A stretch of DNA of 64,000 nucleotides from Larus michahellis. Taxonomy: Eukaryota; Chordata; Aves; Charadriiformes; Laridae. The position numbers were made by a program, and so were the translations under genes. Position 1 is the stretch's first letter, and the number at the start of each line of letters is the position of its first letter. Below are positions 1 through 11,626 of the stretch, piece after piece. The stretch is from assembly GCF_964199755.1 (NCBI RefSeq), contig NC_133897.1:18714492-18778491 (forward strand). Reading direction: 5' to 3'. The notes beneath the pieces were generated by a model. The model was not told where the DNA came from and made no database searches. It worked only from the letters and a program-made list of their open reading frames with translations.

Positions 1-3000
1 ATTCTCCCTGACCTCAGGAAGCACTCCTGTGGATTTGGGCCAAGTTCTGTGATGGGATTTGTGCCTGAAGTTGAATAAGCCATTTTCTATTTTAATCATA
101 GGCCGCGGCAAGCTGTTTATTGATTCTGTCGTCCAACCGTGCTGCTGCTTAGGCCTTGAAGTGCTTTGTTGCGACTTTTGACAAGAAATATATTGCAAAA
201 TCCTCAGATGATCAGTTCACAGGAGCGTTTCCTCAGCACACACGCTGGAACTGAATTGACTACATCTGGTCTAATTCACGCTTCCAGCAATTCTGGTACA
301 AAGCTACGTGAGGACAAAATTAAGAGGCTTGACTTAATTTAAGGAGATTTATTTTTTTAAGTAACTTTAATTAAGTCAAGATAGGAAATTCTTACTCTTA
401 AGTGAGTGTTCGCACATAAACTTACACTGAAGTATGTGCAGCTGTGAAGGAAAACAGTTTCAGTTGCTCTTAGAAAATAGCTCAAGACAGTGTCAGATGC
501 CCAATTCTTGCATCTTTGCTAAAAAACCCCATGCATCTTGCTTTTCTAGTGGAGGAGCACATTGCGGGGACTTCAGGCACCATGGCATGGCCTGGGAGGA
601 GACATTTGAAGACAGTGGAGCTGAGTCCTTTCTCCAGCTGCTGGGAGCATGGAGATGTGCTGGTCTCAGCATCCCTCACCACCCAGCTGAACCTCTTCAT
701 GTTGGCCCTCGGGCTGCCACAGGCACTGGTTCTGTGGGGCCATCGACTCACAGTGCAGCAGCCACGGAGCTGGTCTGCCTTATCTCAGCCACTGCCTGGA
801 GCTCCTGCAAGCTCCTACACCAAATCAGCCAGGATGCCTTTCAGAAACATTTCCTGAGATACTCTTCTGCCAGTCGTCTGGATTATCTGAGAAATATCTC
901 CTTAGTTGGCAGGAAAGTGCATACATTTCGTCAGCTTAGTGCGATCAGAATCTGTCAGGGATATTTGCTCTGTAAATAAATGACTTAGGCAACAAGAATT
1001 AAGAGAGGGAAAGCCAGAAGTCGTTGTCCCAAAACATTTGCTCCTCTCACTGCAAATCTCACAGAGAATTAAGTGTTTCTGTGTGGCAGAGATGGATGTG
1101 TGTGTATTTCTAACATTACTCTTGCAGCTTGACTACCACCATGCATGTAAGGAAACTCAACAGCAGTAAAAGAAGGATGAACTGAAAGTTTTGCATGGAT
1201 GTCTCCTTGTCTCTCGCCCTTTGGCATGCAAAAGTACAGACAGGCACTGAGTGAGGCTGAGTGAGGCAAGGCATAAATGCTTTTGTCAATACAAATGTAC
1301 ATCTCTAAGTCAGTTCTGGCTTAGGGGCCCAAGTCACTTTGGCATGACTGAAAACATTACTCAAAGATTTACCACTGCGTTTGGAAAGCTGAGGGTTGTG
1401 AAGCTTTTCAGCACTATTGGCACAGTGCTTAATACAGCAGAGCCCTTAGCTGCGATGCAGTCCCTTAACAATATGGCAGGATTAGTACCGACAATAACAA
1501 GAAGCAGAAAGAATACACAGCCCAGAGGCTTATGTGCTGAAAATTTTAAGTAGCAAGTGGTTACAAGCGTTGCTTACAAAGTCATTGCAAAGCCTGGAGG
1601 ATGAGACAAAATGGATGTTTCCTCTCTGTGCCTGACCTGCAAAGCAGCAACCTCCTGTAGGAGACAGCAGCATATTCTTTCCTTGTTTTAACTGATGTGG
1701 AAAGTCTTCCGATTTCTGTTTAAGTTGGCAGTGGTTTAGGTCCTTTCCTTTAAAGCAGAAGCATCAAAGAGACTTATTGTACATCTAAGGTCATGATACA
1801 CTCCTCTCCCTATCTGAAACTAGGACTTCCATCTTCACCATACACAATTTCCAGGTATTGCCATGCCCATCAGAAAGTAGGATATTTAGAATTTTTCCAT
1901 GCGTATCTTCTGTTTTGCTTTTGTGAGCCAACTGCAGGGAACAGAACCAGCATTCTCTCTTTTTTCTCATGTAATGCCAAAGCAAGTGTTGTTGCTCTGC
2001 TTTTCAGAAAAAAAAAGAAATTCTAAAAATTTCACTTTGCTGTTGGGGAAAAGAAGACATGTCCTCTCCCACCTCATACTTTATTTTTTTTCTATCCACA
2101 GTACAGCGAAAAGAAGTTGATTTCTGTTGCTTTTGCTCATTGTGCAGTAAGTGTATTTGCTACTTCTTTGAAACGTCGGGATGAACATCTGGTTTTGGTG
2201 CTCACCACTCTGCCAAGTCGGGAAGCTTTGAATATTTTGCCAAACCATTTACCCAGCCCTGAATTTATAACTAATATCAGGAAAATCACTAGGGGAAAAT
2301 GTAAGCAACTGCGGACTGTGTAACAGCCAAGGTCAATTCTTATAGGATAATTTTTACCGTATTAATTTTATCAATGTGGTTCACAGACAGCTGCCTCTGG
2401 TTCACAGCAGTATATTCATATCAATGAGCTGCTTTAAAAATATGTAACCCAAATAGTTTCATGATGAATGTACATTAGTGAAATAATTTTGGGAAATAAA
2501 AATGGATTTTGGAACTGAGTCATCCACAAGTGATAAATATGAAACAAAACAAGTTGCCTCAATGTTTTAAGGAACCAGATATAGAGTTTCAAAGCTTCAA
2601 AGCCTCAGAAGAGCCACACAAATAAAGAACAAAACTATTCCATGAAAACACAGAGAATGACAGCCAAGAGGGAAGTATGAAGAAGCAGTGCAATTCATCG
2701 GGGAAAGCTTTCTTTACACTGAGTGTAATTAATGCTGAAGCAGGTTACTTAAGAGTGCCGTGAAGTTGCCATTGCTGGATTTTTTCAAGGATCATGCTAA
2801 ACAAGCATCTGCCAAGAGCGGTTTCAGGAGAATACGTCCTGCTTTGGATTATCTCTTAGGGTTTTTTTCTTTGATTTTCTTCAATATGGTAAACAGAAGA
2901 GAAAATCCTGGAACAAATCTCTCCTACCTTCCCACACACTGTTCAGATCTAGCTGTGCTTTTATGTAGAGGTTTTATAGCTGCTTGTTCGTTAGCCCCTG

Positions 3001-3130
3001 TCAGCTGCCCATCTTGCGTTTGCCTTCCCAGTTTTGACGTCTCTTGATTCCACCCAGTGTTTCCAGTATTTACTTTTCATCTGGCTCCTCTCCTCACGAC
3101 AGTTACCTCAAACTGATAATGTGCTGCCAA
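1..3130. other. Non-coding stretch, nothing recognised
   Basis: No coding exon, RNA gene or familiar repeat could be supported here. A 181-codon open frame at 434-979 has no recognisable motif, no splice context and no matching feature elsewhere in the window. It looks like chance. The stretch is ordinary AT-rich intergenic DNA. Confidence 0.5.
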
Positions 3131-3134
3131 GGCC

Positions 3135-3850
3135 TCAGTGGCAAATAAACGTCGCACTGTGAATTAAAACCAGAAAATGAGCCTTTGGGGTGCCGGCGGT
3201 GATGGGAGGAGGAAACCTGCGCGGCCCAGCGCGGCCTGAGGCCCGGCCCCGCCGGCCCCGGCCCCGCCGGCCCCGGCCCCGCCGGCCCCGGCCCCGCCGG
3301 CCCCGGCCCCGCCGGCCCCGGCCCCGCCGGCCCCGGCCCCGCCGGCCCCGGCCCCGCCGGCCCCGGCCCCGCGCGCTGCCCGCCAGCGCCCTCTGCTGCT
3401 CGCGCGGGCCACCCACGGGGTGGGCGGGCCGATCTGAGGGACGGGCCCCGGTCGGACCGAGATGACGGTCGGGCCCCAGTCGGGTTCGGCAAAGAAGTCA
3501 CGGGGAGGGGTCCCCGGGGAGGCGGTGTGGCTGAGGTGTCCTCTCGGCGCACCATTGCACTCACAGTGTGTCCCAACTGCAGCCAAAGCTCGGACCTTGC
3601 AGTCTGGCCTCACCCTGCCCTCGCTGCGAGGAGGATTAAAATACTTTTATTTCATAGACCTGGGGGTGGTGGTCGACAGCCGGCTGAATACGAGCCAGCA
3701 GAGTGCCCCGGAGGCCAAGAAGGCCAACAGCATCCTGGCTTGTATCAGAAATAGTGTGGCCAGCAGCACTAGAGGAACGATCGTTCCCCTGTACTCATCC
3801 CTGATGAGGCGTAACCTCTAATACAGTGTTCAGTTTTGGGCCCCTCACTA
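3135..3850 (+). repeat. Composite repeat: GC-rich leader joined to a CR1 segment (left copy)
   Basis: The block opens with a 'ggcctcagtggcaaataaa' stretch, passes through a GC-rich part holding a minisatellite, then a segment at about 3470-3655 that is almost the same as 59826-60005, and joins a plus-strand CR1 interior at about 3655-3850. The right-hand copy at 59586-60350 has the same order and the same leader-to-CR1 junction ('ttttatttcatagacctggg'). The two are therefore copies of one composite element or of one segmental duplication. The leader could be a CR1-subfamily 5' region, a transduced promoter or a separate repeat. I do not recognise it by name. Confidence 0.6.
3241..3372. repeat. 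GC-rich 15-bp minisatellite, about 9 copies
   Basis: A 15-bp unit of the type CCGGCCCCGGCCCCG repeats almost perfectly for about 132 bp. In the reverse frames it produces spurious Gly/Arg-rich open reading frames. The paralogous block at 59.7 kb lacks this array, so it expanded after the two copies separated or was lost from the other. Confidence 0.9.
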
Positions 3851-3861
3851 CAAGAAACAGA

Positions 3862-4110
3862 AAACACATCTGGGCAGCTGAATGCAGGAAATCAATTGTT
3901 CTCTCTGAACTCTCTCAAAGTCTGAACCCTCAGAGTCTTTACTCCTGGCCCCATGAGTGCCCCCAAGCCCACCCATTCCCTGACTCTCCTCAGCTGTTCC
4001 AATCTTCTCCATGAGCGCTGAGCAATGGGCTGCAGGAGGCCAAGACAAACTCCTCAGATAAAATGTATTTTAGTTATGCAGGTTCATTCTTAACTCAGTA
4101 CTTAGTCACA
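3862..4110 (-). repeat. Low-copy block A (inverted relative to the right-end copy)
   Basis: Read on the minus strand, about 3925-4110 matches 63529-63715 closely, including the shared string 'actaaaatacattttatctg' and the stretch around 'ggggcactcatggggccag'. Here block A is inverted and separated from block B by a CR1 piece. At the right end of the window A and B are contiguous. A 51-bp part at 3862-3912 also recurs in opposite orientation at about 5770-5820. Its identity is unknown. Confidence 0.7.
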
Positions 4111-4372
4111 CACGCGGGTCCGGCACTTGGGTCACAACAACCCCATGCAGCCCTACAGACTTGGGGCAGAGTGGCTGGAAAGCTTCCTGGAGGAAAAGGA
4201 CCTGGGGACGCTGGTCAACAGCTGGCTGAATATAAGCCAGCATGTGCCCAGGTGGCCAAGATGACCGACAGCATCCTGGCTTGTATCAGAAATAGTGTGG
4301 CCAGCAGGACTAGGGAAGTGATTGTCCCCCTGTATGCAGTACTGGTGAGGCCCCACCTCGAATGCGCCGCAT
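4107..4372 (+). mobile_element. CR1 LINE fragment (+)
   Basis: The sequence reads like the reverse-transcriptase C-terminal part of CR1: 'cacttgggtcacaacaacc', an '[17 protein letters not shown]'-like stretch in one frame, then 'acttgtatcagaaatagtgtggc' type sequence. The same segment occurs in the opposite strand at 30.5-30.8 kb and 62.5-62.8 kb. It carries no open frame of useful length and sits between blocks A and B. Confidence 0.85.
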
Positions 4373-4690
4373 GGAGACTTTGAGAGAGCACGCCACTGCG
4401 GTGCTGCGTGGACCTCATGAGGTCAGTGGAAACAAGACACTGCATCCAGCCCTGGAGACAGGACAGGGTGGGCAGAGGGCTTCCTACAGTGGTCTGCCCT
4501 GCACAGCTGCGCAGCAGGGCTTTATCAGCCTCCGGGAAGTGCTCACGTGCAGGAGGCACAGTTCCTGAGAAATGGCTCTGGCAGTGTGAGCTCCCCAGTG
4601 AAAGGGAGGGGGAAGCTTGCTGCCTTTGGAGTAAAAGCAAAACCCACTTCTCGTCCTGCCCTTCCACAGAAATGCCTCAAATACAAACAA
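4366..4690 (+). repeat. Low-copy block B (left copy)
   Basis: From 'gactttgagagagcacgcc' onward this is nearly identical, over about 295 bp, to 63705-64000. Only a handful of substitutions are seen by eye (for example gaaatggctc against gaaacggctc). The very high identity implies recent duplication or gene conversion. The right copy runs off the window, so the full length is not visible. Confidence 0.85.
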
Positions 4691-5164
4691 AGATACACTC
4701 CAATCTCACTGCACTGACTGGAAGAGAAGTGACGCTTCCAGTGCTTTTAGCTTTAATCCTGAGCACGGACCCCACCCCGTCCAGCAGAGCCGTGTCCCAG
4801 GAGTTTCACAGTGCTGACCCCAGCACACCAAGTTAACCCTTGGCCGAACCCAACTTCTTGGCAGCACTTGTTCATATTCTCGTGTCCATCAAGGCTACCT
4901 GCACTATTTTGTGAGCACTGCAAAGATTCCAGGGGGAAATAAAAGTTTCAGGAGACAGATGTAGGCGACTCTGCAATTACTGGAGTAGTCGCTGTTTTCA
5001 GGTTTCCACTCTGTTCCATAAAAGCAACCCTAACTGTTCAACAAATTTTATTTTAATGCTCGGATGTCCTGCACCGGTTCTTTCTCTTCACTTGACAAAT
5101 GTAGTAATGAAATTTAAGTTGAGCAAAAGCCAATTTTTTGTTTAGCTTTTGTATTTTTGCCACT

Positions 5165-5715
5165 GCAGCCTCTGCCTTTGAAGTCCAGAGCTAGCGATGG
5201 AAGAGCCTTTGGCAGTTCAAGAGTCCGTACTTCTCCGCAGCAGAAACGTCCAGACAGGCCATGAGTTTTTTGTGATCAAACGCGTACTGTGGAACAGCCA
5301 CTGGGACACTCATAAATGATTCAGGTAAAGAGCAAACGATGCAGAAATGGGCTCCCATCAGGGTTACATCCCAAGTCAAATAGACTTGTCATATGCAGTG
5401 TTAGTGCACAAGGAGGAGTATCTCTGAGGACGCGTTCCTACAAACTCTCGGGTTTTCTCCTATTTGTGTGCTATTGCTTGTCCGAAAACAACAAAATCTC
5501 AAGCTTTTTGTGGATTGCTCTGTGACCTCTTCTGCAGAAGCAGCCACCCCAGGCAGTGTTGAATCCACTTCTGTTAGTTTAAATTATTTTTTTTCTTTTT
5601 TTAAATTTTTTTTCCCCCGTGGTTTCTCGTGCTGGATTCCATCTGTGGAAGACACTTGGGCCATTTAAAAGAGAAAGACAGACGTTTCTTCTGGCGAGTG
5701 CTAAACCCAATTATT
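5165..5715 (-). pseudogene. Decayed polyketide synthase fragment (AT end to pre-DH linker)
   Basis: On the minus strand two pieces match the terminal exon of the intact PKS. About 5240-5400 encodes a PVAVPQYAFDHKKLMACLD stretch, against [19 protein letters not shown] in the intact gene, and corresponds to residues about 845-880. About 5520-5715 matches the AT end (residues about 710-765), including the 'gggtggctgcttctg' core. Frameshifts, an in-frame stop just upstream of the PVAV stretch and an unrelated or diverged 120-bp stretch between the pieces make it non-functional. With the exon-2-like remnant at 7757-7900 in the right order and strand, it is best read as the remains of a tandem PKS gene. 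Confidence 0.8.
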
Positions 5716-5768
5716 TCTGAAAAGCACTGGCAAACTTGGCATTGGTATGGGCAAGTAACTTGGCAAGT

Positions 5769-5821
5769 CCAGAGAGACCAATTGATTTCCTGCATTCAGC
5801 TGCCCAGATGCGTTTTCTGTT
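5769..5821 (+). repeat. 51-bp fragment shared with block A
   Basis: This matches the reverse complement of about 3862-3912 almost perfectly, with the shared core 'caattgatttcctgcattca'. It lies just upstream, in gene sense, of the PKS pseudogene fragment. It is a small shared repeat or a rearrangement scar. Confidence 0.6.
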
Positions 5822-6732
5822 GTCAATTCAGGGTATTAATTTCAAGTGCAGAAAGGAGAAACAGTTCCAGTGGTCCTCTACGGGGAGGAGCAGCCTGTAT
5901 TTGCTTAAGTCATTTGCGACCTTGTTTCTCCTAAACCCAGCTCAGCTCATCCCCATACTGTCCCAAATTCGCCAGCTGCTTCTCATTTACAGAGATGCTG
6001 AAAATAGGAGGTTTCACTTCTTCATAACTCTGCCACACAGATATGTAAGAAATGCAAATATTGAACATTGCACATCCTTAGAATAAAATATAATTAACCC
6101 CTGTTGATTTTTAGCCAAGTCAGTCTTCGGATAAGCACTCATGAAGACTGCTCAACTGATGAATGGTCAACTTCATAAATAGAGCAAAAGGAGTTTTCTT
6201 GTTTGAAACCGAGCAGGGTTTGCAACTGGAGCAGGGACCGTCTGTTCTGATTTACCACACTAGTATTTATTACATATCATCTATAAAATACAGCCATAAT
6301 AGTAATTCAGAGAGGTTAATGAGAATTATCGAAGCTGTTCCTACCACGGTGACTTTAACTCTAGTGTTCCACATCTCCAGTGTTTCCATAGATTTTAATT
6401 ACTTCTATGTGGCTGTGGGGATACGTGTCTCAAGTTGTAAAAAACCCCTGTTGCTCTCACCCTGAGACTATTGACTTTATGACCAAAAAAACCTTTGGTC
6501 TGTATGTTTCGTCCCCATGTCACAAATTCCAAATGTCTTGCAGCTATGTGTGTGAAAAATACGTGACTTCTACAGTGTCATCTTCCCACCAGAGAGTGCC
6601 GCGGGAATTGTTGTATATTCATTTCTCGTCTAAACACCAGCTAAAGAGCAGCTTGCCACTACGTCAGAAATCCCCTTCTGAAGAACATAACCTTGTGTTT
6701 GAAGACCTGGGCTATTTCATTCACTATTCTGC

Positions 6733-6767
6733 TGAAAAAAAAAAAAGAAAAAAGAAAAAAAAAAAAG
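6733..6767. repeat. A-rich low-complexity tract
   Basis: A run of A interrupted by single G residues, about 35 bp long. No target-site duplication or upstream coding match was found, so I do not call a retrocopy. Confidence 0.7.
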
Positions 6768-7756
6768 TACCTTGTTGCTAATCACAGGCCAGCTTTTTTA
6801 AACCTTAGGAGCCCTCCGCAGGAGTTTTGACGCACACCATAAATCTGTTGGCTTCAGCAGCCCTACTCAGTTTAATAAAGGGTTTCTATTTGCTGTAGTG
6901 CAGCTTCCAGCAGCAATCTGTAAACAGATATTTTCTCTAAATAACATTTAAGGCAACTCAAGTCCTTATTCACTGAAATAATTGGGAACAAGTGTTTTGG
7001 CAGAAAATATTTCGCATAGGTATGGTACATAGCATAATACATGTACACGTGTCGGTGTGCACACCAACACCCACCTTTACTCTTTAAAGAGCTGCTTCAT
7101 TTTAAAGTGGGCTCAGAGTCCATCATCAGAGATAGTCCTATCTTGCAAACTTCTCTCTTCACAAACAGGTCTTGCTTAAAGCAACGCTGACACAGCAACT
7201 GTGACACTGCTTAGAAGGTGGCTTCTTGATTTGGAAAAAGGGTCGCAGCATCAACAAGTTAAATGTGCATTTGAGCTGTTGCCAAAGGAGCGTTCTGCGG
7301 AACTTGCTCTGGCCGCAAAGGGACTCCGCGTTGTCCCCTTAGCCACGTCCAGCCACAGCAGCCACCACGGGAGGTGGAGGCACAAGTACCGTTGCCCTGT
7401 GCCCATCTGCCCTGGTAACAGAGGCTTTTATCAAATAACAGCTGAGGTGTAGAACTGTTAATCCAGAAATGACAGTAAAAAGAGACGAGGAAAGTTTCTA
7501 AAATACAAACTGTCCAGGCAATTACACAAGAGAGACGTTCCTGTCATCACCACTGCTGCCTATGGCACTTCCAGGATTTAAAGCCAAGGAGATTTACCAG
7601 ACAAAGCATGGGTTAAATTCCTGGAAACAAAGGAACAACTCTCTACATGCTTACTGGGCACTGTTCCACAACTCGTGAAAGCCAATGTTATTTACTTCAG
7701 GGAGAAGAGGATTAGAGTCGGCATGCTAAAAATGTGTTTTAAAGTTTTAGATCACG

Positions 7757-7900
7757 GTAACAGACTTACTCATCAAGAAGATCGCTCACGTTGTGCACAT
7801 TTTTCCCTGTGTGCATAATATTTTGATATGAAATCTTTCCAATGGTATTTCCATCAAATTAATTTTGTCTGTTTCCAGAAATTATCAGTTCCACCACGTA
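7757..7900 (-). pseudogene. Decayed polyketide synthase exon 2 remnant
   Basis: The minus strand matches exon 2 of the intact PKS (25699-25852). It keeps 'gataatttctggaaa' (the DNFWK codons) at one end and 'aaaatgtgcacaacgtgag' plus the 'cttgatgagtaagt' donor-like end at the other. The middle is diverged, with indels that remove the WYDPDD codons and break the frame. Strand and order agree with the fragment at 5165-5715, which would be a later exon. No remnants of exons 1, 3, 4 or 5 of this copy were recognised. Confidence 0.72.
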
Positions 7901-8835
7901 TTGGCTTCATTACATAAAAAGCAGAATAGCCAGCTATTTATTTTCTCCTCAGTTCAATACGGAAGTAAAAGTCCCATATGTCATTATGAAATATTGCATT
8001 CTTTGGAGTTCCTAATGATTTGGCAATAAATTTCACCGATGACAAGAAACTACGGTTCTGCACAAGCATCTCTTCTTCATATTCTGAGGATTGAAAAGAA
8101 ATCCACGGTCTGGATGAAATCTTCCTATACTGCTATATGAGAAATGTAAGGGTGTCTTTCTAAACCAGTACTTGGCTCAAGTGGTCTCATCAGTTGTCAT
8201 CCGTGTCACGAGCATGGACAAGCTGCTCTTCTGCTGGGGGCTGACACATCTAGAGGTGACATGACTAACACCGTAACGAATTTTGTCTGACATTTCCCAT
8301 ACTCAGCCCCCTGTCCAGTTGCACAGACTTCTGCCAAATGCAGGCCAGACGGCTAAAGATTTTCCATCCATGCCTATGTAGGTTGAAATTCTGTGAATAT
8401 TCAACAAAATCAGCCTAGCTGTCTCCAAGGGAGTACTATGTGAGCTAACTGCCCTGGATTCCTCCTGCTGCCAGTGGGGAAAACGGGTATTTTAGAGAGG
8501 TGAGTTGTCAGTCCTGATTCAAATTTATTTCACCTTTTTTCTTGGATAGGATTTCTTGTTTCTTTTGGGGAAGGAAGGGCGGGGAGGCCGGGGGTGATTA
8601 ACTTTGCACTGAGGAATTCACTCTCAAGTCCATCCTTGAAAATGATGCAAGAACACGTCAGCTTCTTTCTTCCAGTCACATGCTGTTGTGGGTGGTCAAG
8701 AGGGACTTAAGGGGCAAAGAGGGTTCTGAATTGATCACTCTTTTTCGTGCAGCTCTGTTTAATGTGGTGATGTCAAACGTTCCCCAAGATTTGAAGTAAC
8801 AGAGATGATCAAATCCATCTGCTGATGGATTTCAC

Positions 8836-9275
8836 AGAATCACAGAATCACAGCATGGCCGAGGTTGGAAGGGACATCCAGAGGTCATCTGGACCAACTC
8901 CCTGCTCAAGCCAGAACCCCTAGAACCTGTTGCCCAGGACCATGTCCAAAAGGCTTTTGAATATACCCAAGGATGGAGACTTCACAACCTCCCCGGGCAA
9001 CCTGTGGAAGTGCTTGGTCACCCTCACAATAAAAAAGTGTTCCTTGATGTTCAGAAGGAGCCTCCCATCTTTCAGGCTGTGCCCATTGCCTCTGCTCCTG
9101 TCGCTGGTCACCACTGAAAAGAGCCTGGCTCTGTCCTCTTTGCACCCTCCCTTCGGGTATTTCTATACATTAATAGGATCCCCTGTGAGCTTTCTCTTCT
9201 TCAGGCTGAACAGTCCCAGCTTCCTCAGCCTTTCCTCTTACGTGACGTGCTCCAGTTCCTTAATCATCCCAACTG
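8836..9275 (-). mobile_element. CR1 LINE 3' end (-)
   Basis: It begins on the plus strand with 'cacagaatcacagaatcac', the reverse of the CR1 3' terminus. It continues through the usual 3' UTR and terminal ORF2 sequence (GTTGGAAGGGACATCC, 'cagcctttcctctta'). It is a 5'-truncated copy of about 440 bp with no long open frame. Confidence 0.93.
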
Positions 9276-11625
9276 CCTCAGATGTCTGAAGAGCTTTGCC
9301 GTAGCTCTCCAAAGATTCTGCAAAATGTATGTCTTGTTTTGTTATTAACGCCACCATTTCTTATAACCCTCTCTGCGGTCACAGGTGCAACACTAAGTAG
9401 CAGAGTCAGGACTACATTCCACCAGCATCATAGGAACAGGCTGTCAAGTAAGATTCATCTTAATCTGCTGACTACGTCGATTAAAACATTTACATAGCTA
9501 CGTTTAGGCTACAGCATTTTTATTTCACAGCGATAATCGATGTTTTGTGTGTTAACAAGTTATGACTGAGGGAAGCCATTAGCAGCAATATTGCCTCCAT
9601 CAACCAAATACCTACTTCTCTGGGACGTTATCTGAAAAAGAAGACACAGGCTGGCTTCTTAATATCCTGAGCTTTGGCCGCCTGGCCTCAGGGCTGAGGT
9701 AGCTCCGCCGAGACTACGGGGAGAGACTCCCAAAGGCACTGCGGGGAGGCCATGGCCACAGCCTGCCCCGGTCATAGGGAAGTGCTTGGAAGCTGAGGCT
9801 CCATCACCTGGCCCCTGCCAGAGCTGTGGCCACCATTGTGTCCCGATCCTGCCGAAGCCGGGCTGTGTCCCCTGATCTGGGTGCAGAACACAACCGTGGG
9901 CCAACATGCATGTTATCCGGCATTACACGGTGCAGGAAAAACAAGAAACAGACATCAGTTTACTTGCAGGAAAATGAAGTTGTTAGTTCAGCCTGCAAGC
10001 TCCTTTTTCACAACAGGGGGATGGTTTGATGAGTTGCCAGGGGCAGAGAGAAAACGTGCATCCATGAGCACGTTTGTCCAAAGAAACATTAGGGATCTTT
10101 GCCGTTAAATCTCTATTTGTGTCAGTGCTGTTTAGAACATATCTGTCTAATTGCATTTATGGTTGTACTCAGAGAAGGGGAGACAGGCGTTCGAGCAGTT
10201 TGGCTAAATGCTGTATCACTTCAGGCCCTGACTGGAAAAATTAATAGTTTTCCAAGTGCTGTGGCAGAGTCATGATTATCTTATTACTGAATATGCATCC
10301 TGCTAATGGGATCCTTCCTGTGACAACAGGACTGCGAGTCTGGAGACCGAGAGCCCAGAATCTTTAAAAATACACCCTGTGTATTTTCTCAGCTCTATCT
10401 ATGTATAATCTCAGCTCTATCTGAGATTAATTGCAAAGTCCAAACAACGTTGTCACTAAAAGCCTTCTCTCAAACACAGATACAGATTTTTTTTCAAAAG
10501 TCATTTATCTAATTACAATTCAGATTTTGAGCAGAACATCGTTTTTCAGGAGGAAACGACAGCGACAGCTTTCTTCAAACAATCACATTTGATAGCAGCT
10601 GATGAAGAAAAAAAACCCTTTTAAACTGAATCAGGTTTACGGGGGACATGTACGGCAGTTCCACAGAAGCAGTCAAAACCAAAGCACATAGGTTTGGTCA
10701 AAACCAAAGCACATAGGAGAGACAAGAGCCTTCAACAAGACCTCGGAATACAAGCGCCATCGGTAGATGATGAAAACCCATCTTTCAGAGAAGTGCGTGG
10801 CCAGGCAGTGCTAGCAGAACAGTGATTGCTTTGGCAAGAGAAAGCCGAAGAGCAGCACCGGCTGCAGCCAGCGAAGTTGGTGCTTCGGTCTCACAGAATC
10901 AGTTACCGTAGGTAGTTACCAGAAGTTCCCTCCTCTCTCATCAGCTGTGTCTCTCCAAAGATCATCAGTCAGCTCCCTTGGTACAAGGAACATCACCTCG
11001 GCAGAAGATCCAATTCTGATGCTGGCCGTGATGGGAGAACAGGTTGCTCTGTCAAATGGAAACTCACCACACTAATCCATACCGATGCCAGGCAATTAAG
11101 GAAGAGATACTGTAGCCCTTGTCTTCCATAAATCCGTATCTGCACGCCTGACTCAATGGGACCTGTCCTTATCAAGACTAAAATTCTTCTTTGGAAATTA
11201 TATATGGGCCACGCTTGTAGTCAGGCCTGATTTGTTGGAAGCTGGAAAAATACTTGTTAAGACTTCATAGCAGAGCCCTAATCTGTGGAATCTGAGATTT
11301 CTCCGTGACACTTGGCCCTGCAGTGCTAGCTTTAGCAGCTGCTGTATTATGAGATTGAAAGGTGTCTCATGATACAAATTCAGCAAAAGTATAAAAGCAT
11401 ATCTCATAGGTCTATCCATGTACAGAGACACAGCAAACATAGAAGTTTAAGCAGCGTGATACCACACAGAGGTGATAGATAATACGCCCAGTCATGGCAG
11501 GAGACGTGGTGTGTTGGTAGTCAATTCTCTCTCTCTTTTCCCTCTCTCTTCCCAAAGAGATCTTTTTATAGTCTGAGGGTCTTGGAATGCGCAACTGATT
11601 ACAGGTTTGGAGGCTTCTTTTTTCA
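9276..11625. other. Non-coding stretch, nothing recognised
   Basis: No exon or known repeat was identified. A 22-bp direct repeat ('ggtcaaaaccaaagcacata' and neighbours) occurs at about 10671-10715. Short open frames here lack motifs. Confidence 0.4.
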
Positions 11626-11626
11626 C

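Noticed and set aside
434-979. 181-codon open frame at the left end
   Set aside because: No motif, no splice partners and a competing frame on both strands; not supportable as a gene.
3103-3613. Gly/Arg- and Gly/Ala-rich open frames on both strands
   Set aside because: They are translations of the 15-bp GC minisatellite in every frame; a repeat unit divisible by three keeps all frames open.
6733-6770. Poly-A tract as the tail of a processed retrogene
   Set aside because: No coding similarity upstream and no flanking direct repeat was found.
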